A DNA stretch of 64,000 nucleotides from Wurfbainia villosa (taxonomy: Eukaryota > Streptophyta > Magnoliopsida > Zingiberales > Zingiberaceae), in contig CM045998.1 in assembly GCA_025175895.1 (NCBI GenBank), forward strand, positions 62,001 to 126,000. The letters run 5' to 3'. Of the stretch, positions 12,029 through 23,334 are shown piece by piece. Position numbers and translations under genes: made by a program. The notes beneath the pieces are model-generated. The model made no database searches, was not told the DNA's origin, and was given only the letters and a program-made list of their open reading frames with translations. Position 1 is the first letter of the stretch, and each line of letters starts with the position of its first letter.

Positions 12029-13430
12029 TCACGTGAACAGGTGAGGGTATCGAACTCGTATGATATCCTCCATCTCCCATGTAGCCTCCTCATCGTGATT
12101 GTGTCGCTTATCCAACCTTTACAAGGCTGATGGTTTTGTTCCAGAATCGACGCTCATATCAAGAATCCTGACAGAACCTTCTCATATGTCGCGTTAGGGT
12201 CGAGGGAACTGCACTTCTGGCAAAACATGATCCGGATGCAGACGATTTCAAAGATAGACATGGAATACGCATGGACGCCAAAGCCGAGGTAGAGCCAACG
12301 GTATGCTACACCTCCAATCCGCCTCCAATATCTCGAATGGTCCAATGTAGCGGGTGCTAATTTTCCTTAATTCTCTTGACTTTCAGAGGCGATACACGAG
12401 GAACACATGATCCCCTATAGAAAACTCCAGAGGTCTTCGCCCGATCCGCATAACTTTTCTCGGCTCGCCCCCGAGCCTCGATAATCGCCGCCCGATAACA
12501 CGAACTAACTCGTGATCGTGCAATACTCGAGGGCCCAATAATCGCCGCCTCCCAACATCCTCCCACACATCGAGATCTGCAGGTCGACTGCATAAAGCCT
12601 CAAAGGAGCCATCTGAATGGAAGAGTGATAGCTATTATTATACGCCAACTCCACCAAGTGAACGTGATCCTCCCAAATGCCGCCTCCAAATCCATGACGC
12701 AAGATCTCAATAGTCCTCCAAAGAATAGTACGCCCGATCGGCCCATCCGCTCATGGGTGAAATGCGATCGAGACGGCGGTGCTATAGCATGTCAAGACTC
12801 GCTTAATCGTGAAGTAAAACGCGGATCTTCGCCGATATGATACTCAAGGGTACTCACCGACAATCTTCCGCAAAGATAACTCACTAGTCGATCCAATGGA
12901 TGTGTTTCACGAATCGGAAGAAATGAGCGGATTTGGTTAATCTATCAACAATCACCCAAATCGCATCATGTCCTTTACGTTCTGGGGCAACCCCGCAATA
13001 AAAATCCATCGTAATATATTCCCACTTCCATTCCGAATTGGGATTCTTCAGAGTAATCCGGCGGTTTCGATGTTCACTTTACCGGCCGGGCATCAAACAT
13101 CGAGCGAAAATCCGCAATATCTCTCTTCATACCGCCCCACCAGATGAACGCCAAATCTCGATACATCCGGTACCGCCAGATGTATAGCAAATCTCGAGTG
13201 ATGTGCCTCTCGTAATAACTCCTTAATCGGATGTGTGTCCGAACACATAATCTCCTTCAATCGAGGACTCAGCCTCATCACGAGAAATCGCTCGCTGCCC
13301 CGAGTCCAGAGGCCGCATAAGAACCGCAGATGCCGATCACTAGCTTCAGGCCTCCTTGATCCTCTCAATAATAGCATCGAGCAACCATAGATACCAATAT
13401 CCTCGATGTTTGACCGCTTCATAACCCCAA
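12029..13430 (-). pseudogene. Gypsy element C integrase and pol C-terminus
   Basis: Integrase part of the polyprotein, which joins element cDNA to host DNA. Near 13200 the N-terminal zinc-binding stretch is recognisable (KELLREAHHSRFAIH). Near 12640 the end of the catalytic core shows as ELAYNNSYHSS. The protein ends at 12029-12031 after EEATWE...RYPHLFT, the usual end of this pol type. Frames change many times between these blocks. Several breaks coincide with expected CAG/CTG positions, so some may be sequence errors rather than real mutations. Confidence 0.75.
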
Positions 13431-13579
13431 CTCGAGAACTGGCCGAACAAGATCACATCGCGGCCAAATGATCGCCGTAATCCCACTGACTTCGCCAAGC
13501 ATCATCGCTACACGTTAGCTTTACCTTGATGATACCGAATGGTGCAATCATAATCCTTTAGGTATTCCATCCATCGTCT

Positions 13580-13860
13580 CTATCTAAGGTTCAATTCTTT
13601 CTGAGTGAAAAGATATTTCAAACTCTTATGGTCCGTATAGATCTCAAAAGTAATCCCATACAGATAATGTCTCCATATCTTTAGCGCAAAGATAATGGCT
13701 GCTAACTCCAGATCATGTACCGGATAATTCCTCTCATGATCCTTAAGCTGACGGGAGGCATAAGATACTACACGGCCGAACTGCATCAAAATCGCCCCAA
13801 TCCTTGGAAAGAAGCATCGATATAGGACCATCCCATCGCAAGAAGAAGAAGGAATTACCA
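13580..13860 (-). pseudogene. Gypsy element C RNase H domain
   Basis: Reads VVSYASRQLKDHERNYPVHD followed by LELAAIIFALKIWRHYL and then YTDHKSLKYLF, the standard plant gypsy RNase H block that removes template RNA during reverse transcription. The frame is open for 83 codons. It lies between reverse transcriptase and integrase, as expected. Confidence 0.85.
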
Positions 13861-13869
13861 GATCGTGCG

Positions 13870-14790
13870 TAACTAGACGCCGCTTAAGCTCCTCAAAACC
13901 GGACTCACACGCCTCGATTACAAACTTGACCCTTTCCGGTCAAGCGAGTAAGTGGGGTGGCTATACGGAAAATCCTCCACAAATCTACGGTAATATCCGC
14001 CAATCCAAGAAAACTACGGACTTCGAATCGATTTGTCGCCCCAACCGTAATCGCTCGATTTTCTCGGGATCAATCAAATACCTCGCTAGATACCACATGT
14101 CCAAGAAATCCTACGTAAGATAACCGTAAAGCGCACTTACTGAATTTGGCATATAAATGCTCTCGTCGCAACGTCTCTAATACAATCCGAAGATGGTGCT
14201 CATGCTCCTCCTCAGAACGAGAATATATCAAGATATCATCTATGAATACGATGACAAACTGATCCAAGTACCTTTCATCAAATCCATAAATGCAAATGGA
14301 GCATTAGTAAGACCAAATGGCATCACTAGAAACTCAGAATGTCCATAACGCTGGAACGCCGTCTTCCGAACATCCTCGCCTCTTACCTCACCGATGATAA
14401 CCTCGATCGCAGATCAATCTTGAATACACGCAAGTATCCTCGAGCCGATCAAACAAATCCTCTATCCTCAGGTGGATATTTGTTCTTAACGGCCATCGCA
14501 TTAAGTTGTCGGTAATCAATACATAACCGCAGAGATCCATCTTTCTTTTAACAAACAAAGACCGAGCTCCCAAGGTGAAAAACTAGGACGACAAAACCCC
14601 TATCCAATAACTCTTGCAGTGTATCTTTAGCTCACTTAACTCTTTCTTGCCATCCCAGATGGAGCTTTTGACACCGTGCAGTTCTCGAATCACCTCTATC
14701 GCTAATTCCACTTGCCTCGGAGGTGGCAAGCCCGAAAGTTCATCCGAAATATATCCGATACTCACGAACTACCCAGACTGGAAAGAGGTG
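13870..14790 (-). pseudogene. Gypsy element C reverse transcriptase domain
   Basis: The RNA/DNA-dependent polymerase domain. The catalytic FIDDILIYSR (F/YxDD box) lies near 14215-14250. An upstream palm stretch ending 'DLFDRLED' lies near 14420-14470, and the N-terminal 'ELSGLPPPRQVELAIEVI' near 14690-14750. Frames switch between these blocks. At several switches the DNA has CGAG or CGG where the usual family sequence would have CAGG or CCAGG. Confidence 0.85.
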
Positions 14791-14953
14791 GTATCTCCTC
14801 ACTCTCCACTTTGACCAACGAGAATAAGTAACCTCGACAACCATGCGACAATAATCTCCGAGTCAAGTGCAGATATAATCTGACACTTCATCATCACGGT
14901 ACCACAATTCCCATGCAGCCGATCGGTGGTGGCTCAAGGTCACTACTCTCGCT

Positions 14954-15316
14954 CTACAATCCATCAGAGCATAATATGTAGCCAACCAATCCATTCCGAG
15001 TATAATGTCGAATTCCACCATCTCTAGCACTGAAGGTCCACCGTAAGTATATGTCCCTCAAAATCCAACTGACAACCTCGATTACTTGATGACTGTCAAA
15101 ACCTCGCCTGATGGTAATGATACCGCTTAATCCACAAGAACGAATCATAGGGATTCTCCCAATTTTTCGAAATATACTAGAAATAAAGGAATGCGAGCTA
15201 CCAAGATCAATCAATGTATCGCCAGGTATAGAATAAACCAAAATCATACTCGACGACCGATCCTCGACTACCGAGGCCCTCTCGTAATGGCATAAACTCG
15301 CCCAGCCTCCATACAT
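14954..15316 (-). pseudogene. Gypsy element C aspartic protease region
   Basis: Contains DTLIDLGSSHSFIS, matching the retropepsin-like active-site neighbourhood (usually D-S/T-G) of plant gypsy elements. Here the residue after the second Asp is Leu, not Ser. It lies between gag and reverse transcriptase. The frame is open across the motif, but the flanks are broken. Confidence 0.65.
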
Positions 15317-15499
15317 GCGACGGCGCCCGTATATAATAGTAGAATGCCTCCACTCCGATGGATCCGGTCCGAGATGATGCTGCCGAGGTCACGGCAGTAT
15401 AATATATCCCCGAGAGCCGGCAGAGATATCGCCGAGTAGGTGGTCCGAATAATAACTCTCGAGCCGGGGTATAATGAATCGCCGGCCGCATCCCAAGAA

Positions 15500-16832
15500 T
15501 CACTCCCATGTATATGATATATCCGAGTCAGAGGAGGTAGTGTCTGCCTCGACCATGCATCCGCGGCCCCAGGCCGACCTCGCCGATGATGCGACGATCT
15601 CTTTCCTCTTGGAATTGCTCAACCTCTCAAACGTGCCTTCGAGTACACTCTCGACTAGTATGCCCCTGGATGCTTGCGAATAACAAACATCTCGATCCAG
15701 GGACACTGAACACTATGATTTCCTGACCCACATCTACGACATCTAGTCATGTATCCACTCTTACGGTTCTTCCGAGAACCGCCAGATCGCCCGTAAGCCG
15801 GTCGCTTCCCTTCTGTGCCTCTAGATGATCCCTCTCAAGTACCACGAGAAGCCCCACTCGATTCTCGCTTCTTCCGAGTCTCGGTGGTCGATATCCGCCT
15901 CCGCTTTCCCTCGACATCTCGCTTTTACTTCCTTCTCCTTTGCAATTTCTTTGAGAAGTCATCTCAATAAACGAGCCCTATCCGGTGCCTCGCAGTGCGA
16001 GTTAATGGAGGATCGGACATTCTTACTCGAATATAAATTTGCCCAAACCACTGTGAATTGTAACATCCGGTCCTCATCTGTCTGCTACCTTGGACGAATT
16101 CCGCTAAGTCGAGTAAACTCTGCATTGTATTCCATAAGCCCGTCGATCCCCCTGGCAAGGCTTAGAACTCCGGCGTCTTTGTAGAAACGCGAAGGAAAAT
16201 CTGCCTCGAGAATATATCTCGGAAAGCTGCCGGTGATGTTACGCTCTCCCATCAAGGTCTTGCATTTTCCACCATGTAAGCCTTTGCTCCCTAAGATGAT
16301 AAGGCTAGACCCACCTTCTCCTCATCGGTGCAACTCATGAACTCAAATGTATCCTCAAATTGTCTAACCAAGTCCGTGCAATCCGAGGATCGGACTACGC
16401 CTCGGAATAAGCGTGAATCGGTCCTTGGTGGCCGTCTGCTAACTGCCGATATCGTGCCTTGACTCGACCCATGGAATCCGTAGCGTCGGCGTAGTCAAGA
16501 CATCGGGCTCTTGAGGTTACGAACCTCTAGTAGGAAGGCTATCGTGGCTCCTCTGATCGTCGGTCCTCCGGAGTTAGAATTTGTTTAGATGGTCGACCTC
16601 TCTTCTGACAGTGCGAGCAGTGCCATAATATCGTCTGTTCACACCTGTTGAACGACTTACTTAAATATTTAATCCAGAAAATATTAAGTGTTAAGATTTC
16701 TTACTTCGGACAACTCGGAGCTCATGCCTCTGTCAATCCCATCTTACCAAAATCGAAATCAAGTCAAATCAAAACGATTTCCGAGGTCCCAAAATCCGAC
16801 AAAAACATTATTGCATGGCATCGCAACCTAGA
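15500..16832 (-). pseudogene. Gypsy element C gag remnant
   Basis: Lies between the primer site and protease on the minus strand. A zinc-knuckle-like stretch (CRRCGSGNHSVQC) is visible near 15690-15740; it has one residue fewer than the usual CX2CX4HX4C. The rest is broken into short frames and I cannot place the start with confidence. Confidence 0.55.
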
Positions 16833-16844
16833 GCTCTGATACCA
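16833..16844 (-). other. Primer-binding site of element C (initiator tRNA-Met)
   Basis: Minus strand TGGTATCAGAGC, complementary to the 3' end of plant initiator tRNA-Met, seven bases from LTR C2. Confidence 0.85.
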
Positions 16845-16851
16845 ATAAAAT

Positions 16852-19800
16852 TGTCACGCCCCGAGGTAGACTCTGTCCGGCCAACGGACGACACCCCCTT
16901 ATGACAATTCCAATACGGTACAAAGTCGCAGCCAGTATAACACATATCGAAAATGTATAACAACACAGCAAAACATATAACATCAATAGCGGAAGCCAAA
17001 CATAATGGAAATACAACTCAACAACATCAGTACATCGGTATATCCGTCCATACCAAAAACAGAATCTCATATCGAATATCACAAGAGCAAAATACATCAC
17101 GATCTCCAATAGCAATAAAAGTCCATATGTAGATACATGAGATGGGAAACAAAACCCTCGGAAAAACAGCGAGATAGGATCGGGTGGCAATGCTCCAAGT
17201 CTCTGCCAAAGTCTTCTATCTACTACCTGGGCGACAGGAAACCCAGGGTCCAGGGTGGTGAGTATAAAACTCAGGGGTAATATATAGAAGTGCATGAACA
17301 ACATACAGGGTAAGAGATCTACAAGTATACATGTGAAGATCTACAGGTATGCAGCATGAGTCCAATCGACATACAGTACTAAGCATAGTAATCAGTAATC
17401 ACATATATGTCCTACTCATAGCATAAACTGAACGGATCGACTTACATAAAGTAATGTACATACCTGACGGTCTGTCCTCCATATGATCTATAACATCCTG
17501 AACAGGTATATCATGACATAATCCAAATAGTACACACTCATGCTCAACACATGCACAACGGTATATAAAATATGCAAAAGGCATGTAGCATGATGTACAA
17601 TCATATCATGCACAATCAAATGCAGATCTCACGAGGCATATGTAAAACATATATCAAATACATGCATACTATATATATCGATGCATATGCATGGTCATCT
17701 TTGTCTGCGGACCGTCAACCACGACCCCGAGTGGCTGTGGTGGCACAAATAACAACTAGCCCGACTCTAGCTACCACTACTCTCGAGTGGCCGAGTTGGG
17801 TAGTATGAATGAGTAGTATATAAGCGTAAAAGGCTAACTACTCCTAGGGGTCCCTGCTGCAAGCCACGCCGTCCCTACCCATGAGTAGACAAGCGTCGCA
17901 CACAGGACAACTGCACGTCGTAACAACCACCATCTATAGTGGGCGAGTGCTAACACCACTCTGCCACAGATGGCAGTGCGCATCTCGGCTACCACCATAT
18001 ATAGTGGTCGGCGCGGCACATCTAATGCTCGCCCTCAACCTGCTACCACTACCGAGTGGCGGGAGGCAGGATGTCCGATGACCCGTCTCTTCCACAAGGA
18101 AGACCCAGTCGTCAGCATGCATGCAAATGTAATGATGCATAGCTCACACATACATCCCCACAACACTCCCTAATCCACAAGGAGATCTAGTCAACAAAAG
18201 TCAACCATGCAAGGACGATTGATCCGTAACCCCAACTTACTTACCTATGTACAGATAAATAGGTTCATCAAGTTAACTCACTAATATATGTACGGTACAA
18301 CGACCGAGGACTCATCACCTAACCTAGTGATGGAACCCAGTAACCCCATCTAAGTCCACACTAGTGACTACATGCATTTAATCAATACCTATCATTTAAC
18401 AAACAACCGTGGGTTATAATTTCTATCCGAGATAAAGGTATGATAGATTAACAAAGAATATCTCAAAGATCGCAGTTAAGTACAAGCACAAGATACAATA
18501 TGAGTGGATCTAAGGTAAAACAAGAATAACCATATGTAAACTATCATGCACTAGAATTGATCGAACTACGGACGGTAGATATTACCCACGATCTGGCTCA
18601 GTATAATCCTCACTACGGCTGCTTCAGATCCCAAACCATAATAACAAATTAGGATTTAGCATAACACTCCAATAATAATACGAATAAATACTATTTTATA
18701 TTCGTATTATTTTCCCGTCTGAATAAGAACCATACTTATCCCAACCGTTACACTACCTAGGTCAACTACATAGATCTCTAAGTCTAAAGAGGTCAAAGAT
18801 CCATTAATATTACTCGAGCACCAATACCCGAAACAACAAGCCTAACCACTCATTGGCAATTCAAATTCACTATACTACCCAAATCCACAATCACAATATC
18901 AACTCTATCATCACAACTCTCCTTTCTACGAACACCCATAGCCGGCACAATCCTTGGTTAGGAACAATCCATCCTTACCTCAAATAGATTACAACCCAAT
19001 CAAACCATCCACAGAACCTACATTTAATCACTCGATCTCCTACACAATTAACACCACGGAAAGCCTAATTAACCACTTTCCCCATCTTGATTTTCTCCCG
19101 ACAGCAGCTCCTCACCCTTGACACCAAACGGAGCATCTTTGGCAACACCTCTGTTCAATCTCTGCTCACCGGAAACAATCCAGATCAAGCACATCGACAA
19201 CCATAACCACACAGAGTTTTCACATCATATATAAAAGAAATCCTAACAATCGACAACCCAAACATCAACAAGAATTCCCAAGCAACAATACTCGAATCAA
19301 CAATCTCAATTACTAATCGGCAACTAACTTTTTCCCGAATAAACCAAATCCCACAATCACACTTTAACAAAACACAAATCAATTTATACCACAACTTATA
19401 GTATTCGGTTAGATCCGTCTTACCGCGATCCCAACTCTACCGGTGGCGAAATTCCCAAATCTTGTCTGCTCGCCGAATCAGATCAAGCTCTTGATCACTG
19501 CCAAACATAGATCTAAGCTAAAATCATGCCAACCACAGCTAACAGCAAAACCTAATCTCGGAAGGGAAGACGACTCTCGAGCCTTACCTCTGATGGCTGT
19601 CAGCGCGCAACGACGCCACGTCCGATGGGAGGTCGCCGCGATTTCCGCCCGTGCGAGAACCCCCTTTCGATCCCCACGAGATCTACCAAATGGCGCCGTC
19701 GAGCTCCTCGCACCGGACGCCGACGAGATCGGCGAGGAGAGCGCGCGGCGAAGATGCGTTCGGCGCGGAGAAGAACAGAATGAGGCGGAGAAGAAGAAAT

Positions 19801-20083
19801 GGAAACCGAAATCGCGATCTACCGAAATCGGTTCGTTCGGCAACTTATAAACACCGTTCGCCTGATCCGGTTAACCCAGCTCAACCCTAACCCAATCCGA
19901 TTGGGTTCAGCCCAATTACTCGCCCACCCATTACCCATTTCTAGCCCATTCATTACTCGTGCCCGCTGCCCATCCATTACATTAATTTCGCCCACCTGCC
20001 CACTATTTAAGCCTAATTAATCCCCTAATTAATCCTAATTAATTAACGAGTTAATTAATATTTTTTTTTTCCCGTATTCTACA
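16852..20083 (-). repeat. LTR C2 (5' LTR of gypsy element C)
   Basis: Second copy of the C LTR, 3232 bases, followed by the right target duplication taaat. Its differences from C1 are concentrated at CAG, CTG, CAGG and CCAGG words. Confidence 0.92.
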
Positions 20084-20197
20084 TAAATCCACCTAGCGTG
20101 AGTCAATCACGCTCTTAGAAACCCAAAACCGATTTGAGCTCCTAGGATTAATTAGGTATTCCTTAGGGATAACCTCCCTAGATACCTTCCTAATGAC

Positions 20198-21748
20198 TTA
20201 CCTAGGCTTATTAGCCTTGGTCATTTTGGTCTTGCCTAGGTTAAACTTAGGAATTGCCTCCCTAACAACCTTCTTAGTGGCCACCCTAGGTTTCTTCGAA
20301 ACCTTGGCCACTAGGCACAAACCTTGGTCAACTCTAGGGATGACTTCCCCATTGACCTTGGTCTTCCTAGACCTAGTTAGTGTTCCATAGTCAAATGGAA
20401 CACTATGGTAATTCACCTTGGACTTAGGTTTGTGACCCAAACCATTCTTGCCCTTGGTTGACTTTTGACTCTTAGGTCCTAGAGTTTGACAATTAGACCC
20501 TTGAAATTGATTTTGTATCTTGTTTAGGGTCTTTTCCAATTTCTCAAGCCTTGACCTCAAGGCTTGGTTCTCTAATTCTAATTGCCCAATTTTAGAATTT
20601 TTATTTAAATCTTGGGCATTGGACTTTCTTGGCATATGCCTAGTCCATTTTGGATTAAAACCTAGATGTTCTTGCATTTTCTTAATAGATTCCCTAGGTA
20701 TGGTTTTTCTAGGGACATTAGTCCCAAATTTCTCCTTATCCTTAAGGTGAACATTCTTAGCTCCTAAACAAATATGTTTGTTATTTCTAGCATGCTCTTT
20801 ATGATACATAGCAAAATTGCTAAAATTAGTTCTAGCATGCCTTTTAATATTTAAATTATACGGAGCATTATTTAAATATACCTTAGGGTTTGCCTTAGTG
20901 GCTCCCCCTACTTGTGATGCTCCCCTTTGCCCCTTCTTCTTCTTCTTTGGGCATTGACTCCGGTAATGACCCGGTAGTCGACATTTGAAGCAAATGACAT
21001 GCTCCTTGCTCTTTTGACTTGGAGAACCGGCGTCCGTTGACTTTTGTTGACTTTTAGGTGTCGGAGGAGCTTTCTTGATTTTCTTTGGGCACTTACTCTT
21101 ATAATGCCCAAATTTCCTACACTCAAAACACATAATGTTATTTTTATGTTGAATTGAGGTGTTTGAGTTACCGATGGTGGTGGAGACCGAAATTTGACTT
21201 TGGGCTTCTTCATCTTGACCGGATGTCGAAGCTTCTTCTTCTCGATGTTCCGGTATGAAGGTTCTCTCCTCCCCCTCAATTCTTGAGGTGGATGCTTCTT
21301 CCACTTCCTCCACCTCTTCCGACCCGGAAGTTGACTCCTCACTTTCTTGTGAGGATGATGATGATTCTTCTTCGGTCTCCTCTTCTTCCAAGTCTTCTTG
21401 GACCGATTCGGGATTGTCGTGGAACTTGATCAACTTGTTCCACAACTCTTTGGCATCCCTATAGCTTCCTAATCTTGACAAAATATCGTTAGGTATCAAA
21501 TCAATCAACATTTTTGTTACCTTAACGGTTGTCTTGAATTTTTCCCGTTGCTCTTCGGTCCATCTCTTCATCTTGAGGATGTTGCCGTTTTCTCCTCTCG
21601 GAGCATCAAAACCTATAGTCATGGCAAACCAATTTTCTATATTCGTCATTAGAAAATATTCCATCCTACCTTTCCAATACGCAAAATGTTCGCGGTTGAA
21701 GGAAGGTGGGATGTTGACGTCGTCACCCAATCTTTCTTGGAATTCCAT
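20198..21748 (-). CDS. Gag of element A (copia-like, two zinc knuckles)
   Basis: An open frame of about 516 codons from a Met at 21748; the frame extends upstream into the LTR, but this Met is the first after the primer site. The N-terminal part (about residues 20-120) is a UBN2-like capsid region with HFAYWKGRMEYFL and later DAKELWNKLIKFHD. A long Glu/Ser-rich acidic linker follows. Two CCHC zinc knuckles bind RNA: CFECRKFGHYKSKC (about residues 206-219) and CFKCRLPGHYRSQC (about 253-266). A coiled coil sits near residues 385-412 (LELENQALRSRLEKLEKTL), then a basic tail. The frame is intact, unlike most coding DNA in this nest. No pol follows. Confidence 0.85.
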   Translation of the reverse strand: MEFQERLGDDVNIPPSFNREHFAYWKGRMEYFLMTNIENWFAMTIGFDAPRGENGNILKMKRWTEEQREKFKTTVKVTKMLIDLIPNDILSRLGSYRDAKELWNKLIKFHDNPESVQEDLEEEETEEESSSSSQESEESTSGSEEVEEVEEASTSRIEGEERTFIPEHREEEASTSGQDEEAQSQISVSTTIGNSNTSIQHKNNIMCFECRKFGHYKSKCPKKIKKAPPTPKSQQKSTDAGSPSQKSKEHVICFKCRLPGHYRSQCPKKKKKGQRGASQVGGATKANPKVYLNNAPYNLNIKRHARTNFSNFAMYHKEHARNNKHICLGAKNVHLKDKEKFGTNVPRKTIPRESIKKMQEHLGFNPKWTRHMPRKSNAQDLNKNSKIGQLELENQALRSRLEKLEKTLNKIQNQFQGSNCQTLGPKSQKSTKGKNGLGHKPKSKVNYHSVPFDYGTLTRSRKTKVNGEVIPRVDQGLCLVAKVSKKPRVATKKVVREAIPKFNLGKTKMTKANKPR

Positions 21749-21800
21749 ATTCTTCCCTCTAGATTCTTGACTCCGGGTTGTTAATCCGTAGAAGAGCCCT

Positions 21801-21812
21801 GACTCGATACCA
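21801..21812 (-). other. Primer-binding site of element A
   Basis: Minus strand TGGTATCGAGTC, two bases after the LTR. It is a diverged form of the TGGTATCAGAGC seen in elements B and C. The change sits at a CAG word. Confidence 0.7.
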
Positions 21813-21814
21813 CT

Positions 21815-23132
21815 TGTTAGGAATATTGGAACGGCTAGAGGGGGGTGAATAGCGTCTTTCGTGCGATGTCGGAAATCGATCGCGTCCATGTCTACAATTT
21901 CGTTAGTACGTAGCGGAAATAGAAATGATACAATAACGAAATGAGCAACACGCTAACACGAGTATGTAACGTGGTTCGGAACCGAATGGTTCCTACTCCA
22001 CGGATCGAGCTCTGAAGAGCCCTAGTGATGCACACGCACTCACTAATCAATAAACTCCTTCTCGGAACAATCCGGAGGCGGAGAAACCTCGTACAATATA
22101 TCTTACAACAGTAAGAACGAAATACAAGCAATATACAATGTAAATACGAAATACAAGTAAAGAAAAGACTTTACAACACTTGTTTTGATTGCTTGAATGC
22201 TTGGTTGCTTGCTTGCACTTGGAGACCTGATTTGCACCAACAAATCACCCCAATAGCCCTCAAGAACCGATCACTTTTCCTCCATCACGAGCTCATATAC
22301 GTCGTGAGACAACGGCTAGATCCACTGGATAAGTCCAACGACCATCCATCACCGATTGTGACCATCACGACCGATGGAGTCCTCACGACCGATTGAGTCT
22401 CGACTCCATTCGCGGGCCGAATTCGAGCACCATGACCGATCACGATCGGGCCGATCGCCGAAGCCATCACGACCGCTCAGCGATCGCTAGGCCATAACCC
22501 GCAGTCAAACCCTAGTTGACTCGGTCCAGTCGACTGTCACATGGCACCAGTCGACTGGCACACCTCAAACATGAGGTTTTAGCCCAAGTATGGTTCCCCC
22601 ATACTTGCTAGACTACCCTTAGCCTAGACCTAAGCCTTCTAGCCACCTCCATCAGTCTTACGTCTCTCGGATCCCTCCAAGTCATCCATGACTTGTTCAT
22701 CCATTGCACTAGCCTTCAGGTGCTTCCATCGGCTATGTCATGCTAACGGTGTCTACACCGTCAAGGCACATTGGACTTACGCCGCCAAGACTCCGCTTGG
22801 ATTTTACGCCGCCAACCATTGGACTTATGCTGCCAAGACTACCGCTTGGACTTTACGCCGCCAAAATCAATCCCCTTGGACTTCAAATGCCAACCCATAT
22901 TGAACTTTCCATGCCAAGACCATGCTTGGACTTCTCAAATGTCAAGACCATGCTTGGACTTTCCCTTGCCAACCCATGTTGGACTTTTACATTGCCAAGT
23001 ATCCATGACTTGGACTTTACCTTGACAATTACATTGTCATATGTTTTTGTCGAAACATCAAAACAACTCAAAACATTACTCGAGCCAAACTCGAGTCCTG
23101 GTCAATCGTGACCTGGGCCGATTGCACCAACA
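21815..23132 (-). repeat. LTR A2 (5' LTR of element A)
   Basis: Starts tgttagg and ends caccaaca on the plus strand. It matches LTR A1 but lacks a segment near 22298 and most CAGTCGACTG palindromes. It is followed by the right target duplication atctc at 23133-23137. Confidence 0.88.
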
Positions 23133-23186
23133 ATCTCTGCAAAAATACAGAGGTCGGATGGTGCTAAATCCCTCTTGGCTAGCCAT
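23133..23186 (-). pseudogene. Gag start of element D (5' fragment)
   Basis: A minus-strand Met at 23186 opens a short frame (MASQEGFSTIRP...) that runs into the element A junction. Across the atctc duplication it is in frame with the gag segment beginning at 3424. This gives the normal start of a copia gag and shows that A landed near codon 18. Confidence 0.75.
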
Positions 23187-23321
23187 GCAAATATTCCACG
23201 AAACAAAAACAATAAAAATATTTCAAGACTTGGTCTTGGATTAGTAGTGCGGGATAAAACTTACGCAAATAATAAAAATAAATTGCTCGACCAGTGGTTG
23301 CACCAAATTTGAGCGCCCCTA

Positions 23322-23332
23322 CTCTGATACCA
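23322..23332 (-). other. Primer-binding site of element D
   Basis: Minus strand TGGTATCAGAG, two bases from LTR D, matching initiator tRNA-Met. Confidence 0.8.
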
Positions 23333-23334
23333 AT

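Larger units (their letters stand above)
8720..20083 (-). mobile_element. Ty3/gypsy LTR retrotransposon C, nested in A
   Basis: An 11.4-kb element with LTRs of about 3.2 kb (8720-11939 and 16852-20083), target duplication taaat, primer site 16833-16844 and polypurine tract 11940-11951. The minus-strand gene order is gag, protease, reverse transcriptase, RNase H, integrase, which is the gypsy order. Long LTRs and a pol ending in EEATWE...RYPHLF suggest the Tekay/Del group, but this is inference. The LTRs are nearly identical apart from CAG/CTG-centred differences, so the insertion is probably young. Confidence 0.92.
3425..23132 (-). mobile_element. Non-autonomous LTR retrotransposon A (gag plus ORF2, no pol), split by element C
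   Basis: Flanked by LTR A1 (3425-4826) and A2 (21815-23132) with target duplication atctc. Removing the nested element C leaves about 8.3 kb. The minus-strand order is 5' LTR, primer site (21801-21812), gag (20198-21748), ORF2 remnant (about 6731-7754), long noncoding stretch, polypurine tract (4827-4838), 3' LTR. No protease, reverse transcriptase or integrase motif is visible, so it must rely on enzymes supplied elsewhere. It is related to element B at the right end of the window. Confidence 0.85.

Noticed and set aside
12029..16832. Reading every frameshift in the C pol as proof of an old dead element
   Set aside because: The LTRs are nearly identical outside CAG/CTG sites, so the element looks young; many breaks are probably artefacts.
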